A DNA stretch of 46,422 bases from Calothrix sp. HK-06 (GTDB lineage: Bacteria; Cyanobacteriota; Cyanobacteriia; Cyanobacteriales; Nostocaceae), in the NCBI RefSeq assembly GCF_001904745.1, contig NZ_MRCD01000071.1, positions 1 to 46,422 on the forward strand, read 5' to 3'. Both the position numbers and the translations under genes were made by a program. Positions 39,425 to 46,422 of this stretch are shown piece by piece; within the stretch, counting starts at the first letter, position 1, and every line of letters begins with the position of its first letter. The notes under the pieces were generated by a model. The model had not been told where the DNA came from. It ran no database searches and saw only the letters and a list, made by a program, of their open reading frames with translations.

Positions 39425-39501
39425 CTTTGTAACGAATCTTTAGTAGAGAGCTTTATTATTAAAATCAGCAGTTTTTAACTAACCTAATAGTTGGTTGACT
39501 T
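39425..39501. repeat. 76-base dispersed repeat, copy 2
   Basis: Second copy of the element at 17671-17746, about 92 percent identical by eye. It lies 118 bases upstream of the minus-strand CDGSH gene, in the same relative orientation that copy 1 has to the minus-strand AraC gene. Confidence 0.7.
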
Positions 39502-39535
39502 ACCTCAACTTTTATAATAAATATAATAATTTTTT

Positions 39536-39556
39536 AGGGTGGGCACTGCCCACCCT
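39536..39556. repeat. GGTGGGC hairpin repeat
   Basis: Arms AGGGTGGGCA and TGCCCACCCT around a single C. Same family as 17498-17564. It is 10 bases past the minus-strand SDR stop, but no T-run follows on that strand. Confidence 0.7.
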
Positions 39557-39566
39557 ACTTTTATGG

Positions 39567-40331
39567 TTAACCCATGCCACCAGTAACATGAATAACTTGT
39601 CCGGTTATCCATCCACCCTCATCAGAAGCTAAGAAAGTAACGACATTTGCAATGTCTGCTGGGGTTCCTACCCGACCAAGAGGTGAAAAATTATTCATCT
39701 GTTCGTCAATAGACAGTTTAGAATTTGGGTCTCCATAGAGATCGACGTACTTCTCATACATATCCGTCTTGGTGGCGCCTGGTGCAATTGCATTCACCGT
39801 AATGCCACGGCGCCCAAGGTCTACTGCTAGATTACGGGCAAAAGATTCATTGGCACCTTTACTGCCACCGTATACTGAATGATTTACGAAGCCTCTACTA
39901 GCACTGATGGAAGAAGTGCAAATTAGCCGTCCCCCTTGTTTCATTTGCTTGGCTGCTGCTTGCATAGCAAAAAACTGCCCTCTAGTATTAACAGTAAATG
40001 TTTTGTCAAACTCTTCTGGAGTTACTTCTTCAAAGGGTCCGAAATGCTCAATTCCTGCATTACTAACTAGAATGTCCAGTTTGCCGTACTTTTCTATGGT
40101 TTGAGCAATTAATTGTTCTATCTCCGCAATTTTACTCATATCAGCTTTAATTGCAATAGCTTCGCCACCGTGTTGGGCAATTTCATCGACAACAGCTTTG
40201 GCTTTATCTGGACTACTGCTATAGTTAATGACTACCTTGGCGCCTTCTTGCGCTAATTTTGTGACAATTCCTTTACCAATTCCACGGCTAGAACCAGTAA
40301 CAATTGCTACTTTTCCTTCTAATCTTTTCAT
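39567..40331 (-). CDS. SDR oxidoreductase (FabG / glucose 1-dehydrogenase-like)
   Basis: A 254-residue classical SDR: TGSSRGIG, SNAGIEH (Ser in place of the usual Asn), SSISASRG, and SVYGGSKGA carrying the Tyr and Lys, ending WITGQVIHVTGGMG. It is probably NADPH-dependent, since SSSPDKA follows the second strand. Substrate unknown. It is monocistronic; the downstream CDGSH-catalase unit has its own spacer with repeats. Confidence 0.9.
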   Translation of the reverse strand: MKRLEGKVAIVTGSSRGIGKGIVTKLAQEGAKVVINYSSSPDKAKAVVDEIAQHGGEAIAIKADMSKIAEIEQLIAQTIEKYGKLDILVSNAGIEHFGPFEEVTPEEFDKTFTVNTRGQFFAMQAAAKQMKQGGRLICTSSISASRGFVNHSVYGGSKGANESFARNLAVDLGRRGITVNAIAPGATKTDMYEKYVDLYGDPNSKLSIDEQMNNFSPLGRVGTPADIANVVTFLASDEGGWITGQVIHVTGGMG

Positions 40332-40440
40332 TTGAATTTATCCTTAAATAATTGCGATAAATCTAATATGTCAGAGATACCTGATGTAGTCCCCCATCAG
40401 ATGGACTAGAAATTTTTATCCTGTAAATGGGTAGATGACC

Positions 40441-40590
40441 TTAACTATCGTTTGATTGCAAAATCATTGTAGAGTGTTTCTTGATGCAATATACATATAC
40501 ATTCGCGCGCTGAATGCGGCAGTTGAGTAGATATTGATATGGAGAAACTCCTGTTGATTGTTTAAATAAACGACAAAAATAGTAGCGACT
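40441..40590 (-). pseudogene. Remnant of an AraC-family C-terminal domain
   Basis: The minus strand reads SRYYFCRLFKQSTGVSPYQY then LLNCRIQRA, ending at a TAA at 40441-40443. This is the middle of an AraC DNA-binding domain (compare FIRLFKQSLGITPHQYI in the gene at 16517). No N-terminal domain lies upstream, and the second helix-turn-helix is missing downstream. A 50-codon decayed fragment. Confidence 0.7.
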
Positions 40591-40918
40591 TATACCCGCT
40601 ACCCGCTCCCACAATTTACATCAAAGGTTAACATAACATCTTACATTTTCTAATTTATACAGAATTAATCAATGATGTATTTATAACTAATTTTTGACAG
40701 GTTGTTTTTCTTTTGACGGCACCGTTTCCCAAGACTAGTTTACCAAAATACTTGATGTCGAATTGATGCATAATACTTAAATTTATGCAACTAGTCAAAA
40801 GTTAAGTCATAATTCTAAACTAAAGTTTAGAAATTTACTATTTGTAAACTTGGTGCTTTAATTAAATTAAGCTAGTATACTCAAATAATCTCGTTTGCTA
40901 ATTTTCACAGTATGTTAA

Positions 40919-40962
40919 AAACCTCTCCCCCTACCCCTAGGAGTGCGAGGAGAGGGGAGTAA
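40919..40962. repeat. CCTCTCCCC-type hairpin repeat
   Basis: ACCTCTCCCCCTACCCCTAG with the opposing GAGGAGAGGGGAGT; same family as 36563-36603. A looser pair, CCCCCTTCCG and CGGGGGTTAGG, follows to about 41006. Confidence 0.6.
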
Positions 40963-41116
40963 ATATTTCCCCCTTCCGTTTTAGGGAACTCTTGGACGGG
41001 GGTTAGGTTTCATATTTGATTATTTATTTAATAAAATAAAGACAAAATGTAAAAATCAAAAATACAGCCTCAATATCTTATATATTTTATAGCGAATTAC
41101 TTGATTAAGGTAGAAT

Positions 41117-41791
41117 ATGGACAGGACGCTGATTTTAAACTTTGGAATCGCAATATTAGCAATTGTAAATCCAATTGGAAACCTTCCTGTTTTTGTTAGC
41201 TATACAACTGGTGAGCGTCGGGGAGTACAGCGTTGGTTAGCTCTGTTCGTTGCTTTGACTATTTTAGTATTTCTAGTTTTATTTTTGATTGCTGGAACGG
41301 CTATTCTAAAATTCTTTGGTATTACTTTAGCAGCTTTTAAAATTGCTGGTGGTATCTTATTACTACTAACGGGTTTAACTATGGTAAAGGGAGAGCAGAC
41401 TAAGAAAACACAAGCAATGGCTGCTGAAGGTCATACTAGTGATTTACAAGAAGCTGAATTAGTTTTCCGTAAAATCTTAATTCCTTTAGGAATCCCTATG
41501 TTTGTTGGACCTGGTTCAATTAGCACGGTAATTATTTATGGAAATCAAGCAAAAAATGATCAAACTCTTTTAGGATTAGTTGGGGTAATTTTCTTACTTG
41601 CTTTGTTAGTATTTTTAGTTTTGCTTTCAAGTAATAGAATTCAAAAAGTACTTGGAGGAGTTGGTCTAGATGTAGCAACAAGACTTTTGGGCTTGATACT
41701 GTCTGCTATTGGAGTACAGTTAATTTTAAGTGGTTTAGGTGATGCGACTATTAATTTAATTAAACCATCTATAATTTATAAACAAAACTAA
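41117..41791 (+). CDS. MarC-family inner membrane protein
   Basis: A 224-residue, six-span protein. It opens with AILAIVNPIGNLPVFVSYT and has the second-half repeat IPLGIPMFVGPGSISTVI, both typical of MarC/UPF0056. The family's transport role is unsettled. Only two bases separate its stop from the ATG of the NDH-2 remnant. Confidence 0.92.
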   Translation: MDRTLILNFGIAILAIVNPIGNLPVFVSYTTGERRGVQRWLALFVALTILVFLVLFLIAGTAILKFFGITLAAFKIAGGILLLLTGLTMVKGEQTKKTQAMAAEGHTSDLQEAELVFRKILIPLGIPMFVGPGSISTVIIYGNQAKNDQTLLGLVGVIFLLALLVFLVLLSSNRIQKVLGGVGLDVATRLLGLILSAIGVQLILSGLGDATINLIKPSIIYKQN

Positions 41792-41793
41792 TT

Positions 41794-41931
41794 ATGAAAA
41801 GTAAAAATTATCATACAATTATTCTTGGTGGCGGCTTTGTTGGATTATTTACAGCATTACATTTAAATCACCAACAGTATAATCTACCCACTTGATTAAT
41901 TGACCAATCTATTCAAATAATTGGCATAAGT
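41794..41931 (+). pseudogene. N-terminal remnant of an NDH-2-like FAD oxidoreductase
   Basis: From the ATG at 41794 the frame reads a dinucleotide-binding start, HTIILGGGFVGLFTALHLNH, then hits TGA at 41893-41895. Past the stop the same frame continues LIDQSIQ, as expected for the next beta strand of these enzymes (..LIDQ..). A CGA-to-TGA change would explain the stop. The match ends near 41931, so the gene is both interrupted and truncated. Confidence 0.75.
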
Positions 41932-41964
41932 AGACTAATAAGAGATTAATCAGTAAATTAAATC

Positions 41965-42079
41965 TAAAATAATTATTTACAATTTCAACGCGGTGCCCTA
42001 CCCAAAGATAAAATATAACAAATAATAGGTTTGATAATACGCTTGTAAATTTTACCCACTCAACCTCAAGCTGTAACCC
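41965..42079 (+). promoter_or_regulatory. Duplicated leader of the giant sensor gene
   Basis: Second copy of the 17845-17949 leader (AATCTAAAATAATTATTTAC ... AAAGATAAAATATAA ... AATACGCTTGTAAATTTTA ... CAAGCTGTAACCC), ending directly at the ATG at 42080. Confidence 0.6.
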
Positions 42080-45000
42080 ATGTCCCAAGCTTACGTAATA
42101 GCCCAACTTCAGGAAGAAAACCAACGTCTCCGTGCCGAAGTTGCTGCTCTACGGCAGGAACGAGAGCATGACTATACGTGTGTACTCTCGAAAATCGCGA
42201 CTGTTGCTAATATGCTGCTGGTGGCGCCTGATTACACGACTGTACTACCCGATGTGGTGCAGTTATTAGGGGAAGCAGTGGCGAGCAGTCGCTGTTGTGT
42301 TATGCAGGCACAGTTTGATGTTGAGTCCGGAAAATCATTACTCGTCGTTCTATACGAATCGTCTAGTTCAACTGCACCTGAGCGGCAAGCTACACCTGTC
42401 ATATTTGGGGGAGATTTTAGAGATTCTTGGATATCTTTGAGTCGTGGGTCTGTTTTAAATTTTTTAGTCGAAGATCGAGAAGAACTAGAACAAAGCATTT
42501 TGAAAGCACAAAGCAATACATCAATGCTCTATGTGCCAATAATAATTAAAAATCAATGCTGGGGTGTAATTGGCTTTGAACACAGTGGTGAAGAAGCACG
42601 GTTGTTTAACGAAGAAGAAATTGCGCTTCTAAAAGTAGCTGCTTCGAGTATTGCAGGCGCCATTGAACGTGGAGAATATATAGAGTCACTACGACGTTCG
42701 GAAGCTTTGTATAAATCATTGTTTGAGATTAATAACCAAGGTATTTATCGTTGGCAACTAGATAAACCAGTTTCGCTGTCTTTGCCTGTCTGCGAACAAG
42801 TTGAACAGATTTACCAAAACTGTTACTTTCCCGAAGCGAATGTTGCGCTTGCTGAAATGCACGGTTTTACCAATGTTGAAGATGTAATTGGATTACAGAT
42901 ATCGAATACTCACGTTGCCTTATTAAACCAAAAGCGTAAGTTTGTAAAAGATTGTGTTGAGAATGGCTACTGTATTCGTAATGCTGAATCAGAAGAAATT
43001 GATATTAATGGGCAGAAACATTATTTTCTTAATAATGTAATCAGCTTCATAGAAAACAATTGTGTAACAGGTGGCTGGGGTACACAAATTGACATTACAG
43101 AACTACGCTCTAAAGAGCAAGCCTTACTTGATGGCGCCATAGAGAGAGAGCGTCTTTTACAAACAATAACTACTATTGCGAACCAGCTTTTACGCACTGC
43201 CGACTACACTACAATTTTACCAGACGTACTACGCTCTTTAGGAGAAGCGGCGATAGCAGACCGTTGTTACCTAGTCGAAAATCTCATTGATCCCCAGACT
43301 GGTAAACTTGCCGTTCGCGTCCATACCGAATGGTGTGGCGAAGGAATTACCGCATCAATAGACATAACACCTGAATTCGCAAACTCGGCGCCTTGGGAAA
43401 ATTTTCCAGGAGTGCAAGAAAAGCTGATTCAGGGGGAAATGGTAACGCTATGGGTTGACGAATTGCCCGAACCGAACCGTAGCGAATTAAAAAAACAAGG
43501 TAACATTGCGATGACGCTCGTACCAATTTTAGTACAAGAAAATTTTTGGGGCGTGTTTGGGTTTGATTACTGTAACGAGGTGCCATTATTTGATGCAGCA
43601 CACAATGCAATTTTTACAATTGCCGTAGATAGCATTGCGGCAGCAATTGAACATCAGGAAAAACATGCAGAACTAAAGCTGATTCAGCAATCAGTACTCG
43701 AAGCTGAACAAGAAAAAGTCGCGCGTTTAGCTTCGATAAACCAAGCACTGCACGAACGTGAACGTCTTCTAGAAACTACTGCCACGGTTGCAAATGCATT
43801 GTTGACAACAGATAATTTTGATGAGGCTATTAACTGTGCTTTGCAAATTATTGGTGAGAGTTTAGACACTGACCGCGTAGTCATAGTCGAGCATTTTGAC
43901 CAACCATTGGAGATGTTACCTGGCTGGCGAATTTTGTACGAGTGGGATTCAGAGGGTACAATTTCTCAAATTTCTCACCCAAGACTTGCACAAGGAACTC
44001 ACAACGGGATTGAAGCATTTTATGAGAGTTTGAATACTGGACATAGCTTAAGCTGTTTGCTTAAAGATATGCCTGAACCTTTCCGTAGTGGACAAGCCGA
44101 ATTAGGAGTAAAATCAATTCATGTTATTCCTATATTTATTGATGGTAAATTTTGGGGTCATGTTGGTTTCGATGATTGTCGCGAAGCAAAACACCGCAGT
44201 CAAGCAGAATTAGCAGCGTTGAAAATTGCTGCCAACTGTGTTGCTAGTGCTATTGAGCGCAAACGCAGTCAACAAGCATTACTTATGGCAGAACAACAGC
44301 GAGCAAAAGAACTCGAACAACATAATATTGAGTTACAACAAACGCTCTTATGTCTTAGTGCATCTGAAGAACGTTATCGCACGTTAATGGAGCTTTCGAG
44401 TGAAGGTATTTATAGAGCTGAGTATGTACAGCCAATCTCAGTTTCACTTCCCCATGAAGAACAAGTTCAACAGTTTTATCAGCAGTTTCGAATTGTAGAA
44501 TATAATCAAGCTTTCGCGCAAATGTATGGTTATGACCAACCAAATGCAATGGTTGGCACTCGTGTTACGGATGTGCATATTATGGACGAACCTCTTAATG
44601 CGCTTCAAATATCGGAATTTATTCGTTCGGGACACCGAATGAGAAATCAAGAAACCGTAGAAATAGATCGCTTTGGACGAAAACATTACTTTCTTAACAA
44701 TGGCTTCAGTATTATCCGAGATGGGTATGCAATTGGGGGATGGGGTACTCAAATTGATATTACACAATTACGGCAGCGGGACCTATTACTATCAGTTATT
44801 GCTAAAGTAACTAAAGAATTATTAAGTGCATCTGATATAGATGTTGCAATTTGTTTTGCACTTAAAGCTATAGGAGAAGTTGCTAACATCAGTCGAATTC
44901 TGTTTCTTAAAGAAGTTCTAGAACCATCTACGCAAAAACTCAAACATCATGTTGTCCATGAGTGGACAGCAAGCGGAATTTCTAACCATCGCGAAGTTGG

Positions 45001-46422
45001 GTTAAATGGGATGGATAACAGCGATATTGCGGTGCTAATTGACAAACTTTATCAAGGAAAATCGATATGGCGAACAATTGATGATTTTCCTGATGTGATA
45101 CGATTGCTTTTTGAAAAACTCTCGATTAAATCTTGTGGTGCTGTTCCTATTTTTATCGAAGGTCGCTACATTGGCAATATTGCTTTTGATGATTGTTTGA
45201 CAGCGCGCGTTTGGAGTCAGCAGGAAATTGATATGCTTACAGCAGCTGTAGAAAGTATTGGGGCAGCTTTACACCGTCAACAATTAATTGAGCGCTTAGT
45301 TGATGAGCGTTTAAGAGCAGAACAAGAACGAGTAGCTGAACTAGCTGCCGCAAATGATGCCCTCAAACGTTCGGTTATTCATCTTACTTCTTCAGATAGT
45401 TTACAATCATTTCTAAATGCCGTGACGAAAGAGGCAATCACGGCAAGCGGTGCCACGAATGCAGGTGTCTTTGTTTACAAGCCGTCGCTTCATGCCCTAC
45501 AGATGGCCGCGTTTGTGTTGGATAAGGAGGTTATTGATATTGCTTGTGATGAGCGCTTTTCTATTTGGCAGCTGGTCCCTGCTGATATCACTGACGCATG
45601 GCGCATCATGGTTGAAGAACAGAGAATTTTTTGGTTAGACATTGATAATCCTTACACCCAATATTGGCCAATTGCTATATCCTGGCATCGTCAAATGGGA
45701 CACAAAACTATTGTGGCTATTCCGATGTTAGTGGGAGAACAAGCGCTAGGATTTTTAGCATTATGCTTTACGTCTCATCAAGAAAAGCGCTTTACTAAGT
45801 TAGAGCAATGTTGGACATTAACACAACATGCAGCCTTGGCACTCCGCATCGCACAATTATCTGAGTCCGCAAAACAAGCAGCGATCGCGCGCGAACAAGA
45901 AAAAGCTGCTACTCAACGTGCTGCTCAACTTGCTGCTGCTAACACGGCATTGAAGAAAACGCTTGATGTTTTAGCAACCGAACCAGAACTGGATAAATCG
46001 TTAGGCCATGTTTTGAAAGTTACAACTCAACACTTAGGGTCTTCTTCTGCCGCGATTTGGTTATATAACCAAAACACAAACACTTTCGCTATCAATTTGG
46101 TTTATCTAAATGGTAATATTATTGCTGCAACACCAGAAAATGCCCATCTTCTAACAAATCAATGGATATGCGGAAGAGATTTATCAGGAGATTTAAAGCT
46201 CAAAGACCATATTAACTGGCGCGTTCCTGTACTTTATGATGTTCGTGAGTCCCCTAAAATCAGTGAAGGGCAACGTCAGTTCTTTAATAATTTAGGTGTG
46301 CAGGCTTTATTAGGAGTGCCATTGTTACTAGGTTCAGAAATTATTGGTAGTTTTACTGTTCGCTTTAATGAGAAACGTCAACTTCAAGCAGAAGAACTCG
46401 AACTTACGCAAGCTCTAGCGCA
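42080..46422 (+). CDS. Giant multi-GAF/PAS sensor protein, 3' end outside the window
   Basis: The frame is open from the ATG at 42080 to the last base: at least 1447 residues with no stop. The N-terminal coiled coil (MSQAYVIAQLQEENQRLRAE) and first GAF domain (about 34-197) are paralogous to the kinase at 17950. The order continues PAS-like (about 204-344), GAF (357-527), GAF (564-727), PAS-like (761-897), GAF (904-1070), GAF (1097-1261) and GAF (1294 onward, cut). Coiled-coil linkers rich in Glu/Gln/Ala separate the modules. Both PAS modules end in GGWGTQIDIT.LR. No membrane span. A kinase output domain is expected beyond the edge but not seen. Confidence 0.9.
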   Translation, partial: MSQAYVIAQLQEENQRLRAEVAALRQEREHDYTCVLSKIATVANMLLVAPDYTTVLPDVVQLLGEAVASSRCCVMQAQFDVESGKSLLVVLYESSSSTAPERQATPVIFGGDFRDSWISLSRGSVLNFLVEDREELEQSILKAQSNTSMLYVPIIIKNQCWGVIGFEHSGEEARLFNEEEIALLKVAASSIAGAIERGEYIESLRRSEALYKSLFEINNQGIYRWQLDKPVSLSLPVCEQVEQIYQNCYFPEANVALAEMHGFTNVEDVIGLQISNTHVALLNQKRKFVKDCVENGYCIRNAESEEIDINGQKHYFLNNVISFIENNCVTGGWGTQIDITELRSKEQALLDGAIERERLLQTITTIANQLLRTADYTTILPDVLRSLGEAAIADRCYLVENLIDPQTGKLAVRVHTEWCGEGITASIDITPEFANSAPWENFPGVQEKLIQGEMVTLWVDELPEPNRSELKKQGNIAMTLVPILVQENFWGVFGFDYCNEVPLFDAAHNAIFTIAVDSIAAAIEHQEKHAELKLIQQSVLEAEQEKVARLASINQALHERERLLETTATVANALLTTDNFDEAINCALQIIGESLDTDRVVIVEHFDQPLEMLPGWRILYEWDSEGTISQISHPRLAQGTHNGIEAFYESLNTGHSLSCLLKDMPEPFRSGQAELGVKSIHVIPIFIDGKFWGHVGFDDCREAKHRSQAELAALKIAANCVASAIERKRSQQALLMAEQQRAKELEQHNIELQQTLLCLSASEERYRTLMELSSEGIYRAEYVQPISVSLPHEEQVQQFYQQFRIVEYNQAFAQMYGYDQPNAMVGTRVTDVHIMDEPLNALQISEFIRSGHRMRNQETVEIDRFGRKHYFLNNGFSIIRDGYAIGGWGTQIDITQLRQRDLLLSVIAKVTKELLSASDIDVAICFALKAIGEVANISRILFLKEVLEPSTQKLKHHVVHEWTASGISNHREVGLNGMDNSDIAVLIDKLYQGKSIWRTIDDFPDVIRLLFEKLSIKSCGAVPIFIEGRYIGNIAFDDCLTARVWSQQEIDMLTAAVESIGAALHRQQLIERLVDERLRAEQERVAELAAANDALKRSVIHLTSSDSLQSFLNAVTKEAITASGATNAGVFVYKPSLHALQMAAFVLDKEVIDIACDERFSIWQLVPADITDAWRIMVEEQRIFWLDIDNPYTQYWPIAISWHRQMGHKTIVAIPMLVGEQALGFLALCFTSHQEKRFTKLEQCWTLTQHAALALRIAQLSESAKQAAIAREQEKAATQRAAQLAAANTALKKTLDVLATEPELDKSLGHVLKVTTQHLGSSSAAIWLYNQNTNTFAINLVYLNGNIIAATPENAHLLTNQWICGRDLSGDLKLKDHINWRVPVLYDVRESPKISEGQRQFFNNLGVQALLGVPLLLGSEIIGSFTVRFNEKRQLQAEELELTQALA

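Larger units (their letters stand above)
40332..41116. other. Spacer between the SDR gene and marC
   Basis: No intact gene in 785 bases. It contains an AraC remnant (40441-40590, minus), a C-run/G-run hairpin repeat (40919-40962), and otherwise AT-rich sequence. The marC promoter probably lies in the last 100 bases. Confidence 0.5.

Noticed and set aside
39536-39556. GGTGGGC hairpin as the SDR terminator
   Set aside because: No T-run follows on the minus strand and the same hairpin occurs elsewhere away from gene ends, so it is treated as a repeat.
45450-45638. Plus-strand ORF inside the giant sensor
   Set aside because: It is out of frame with the sensor's continuous coding frame and has no features of its own.

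Overview
The window comes from a cyanobacterium, most likely a filamentous, Nostocales-type one. The evidence is a fragment of psbA (photosystem II D1), a DUF1400 protein, the split Mrp antiporter layout seen in cyanobacteria, several multi-GAF sensors, many palindromic intergenic repeats and an AT-rich base composition. The hexamer GGCGCC occurs about 70 times, while the usual cyanobacterial HIP1 octamer GCGATCGC occurs once (45881). I cannot name the genus.

Layout. 1-4888: a bacterial RNA-repair pair, hen1 and pnkp, preceded by a short in-frame copy of part of hen1. 4889-5779: repeat-rich spacer. 5780-9747: seven-gene Mrp-type cation/proton antiporter operon (C-D-E-F-G-A'-B) with overlapping stops and starts. 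10158-11141: an SDR. 11167-14934 (minus): multidrug efflux operon made of a membrane fusion protein, a small stress-type protein and a DHA2-family MFS pump. 15154-17461 (minus): a DUF1400-SGNH hydrolase fusion and an AraC regulator. 17950-22919: regulatory block with a GAF/HisKA_3 kinase, a psbA scar, gluconokinase, a secreted protein of unknown function, an AraC regulator and a NarL-type response regulator. 23232-31165: sugar-phosphate block with tal-pgi fusion, gnd, zwf, a Cof-type HAD phosphatase, a tiny zinc-ribbon ORF and class I aldolase. 31262-37467: quinone oxidoreductase-like protein, MIP channel, SDR, GH63-like glucosidase and DUF1345 membrane protein. 37547-40331 (minus): catalase, two-motif CDGSH protein and SDR. 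40332-41116: spacer with an AraC remnant. 41117-41791: MarC. 41794-41931: NDH-2 remnant. 42080 to the window edge: a very large GAF/PAS sensor that is still open at the end.

How the genes may work together. From about 22.3 to 36.5 kb every gene reads on the plus strand. tal-pgi, gnd, zwf and gluconokinase can send glucose, gluconate and hexose phosphates through the oxidative pentose phosphate pathway to make NADPH. The SDRs, the quinone oxidoreductase, catalase and the CDGSH protein would use or protect that reducing power. A glucosidase and a MIP channel could supply sugar and move small solutes. I infer a carbon/redox-stress island with its own kinase, response regulator and AraC regulators. 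No opcA partner lies next to zwf, so it may be a secondary set of these genes.

The intergenic DNA is full of hairpin repeats, some of which reach into gene ends, and at least four gene remnants are visible (hen1, psbA, araC, ndh-2). I saw no rRNA, tRNA, CRISPR array or intact transposase.
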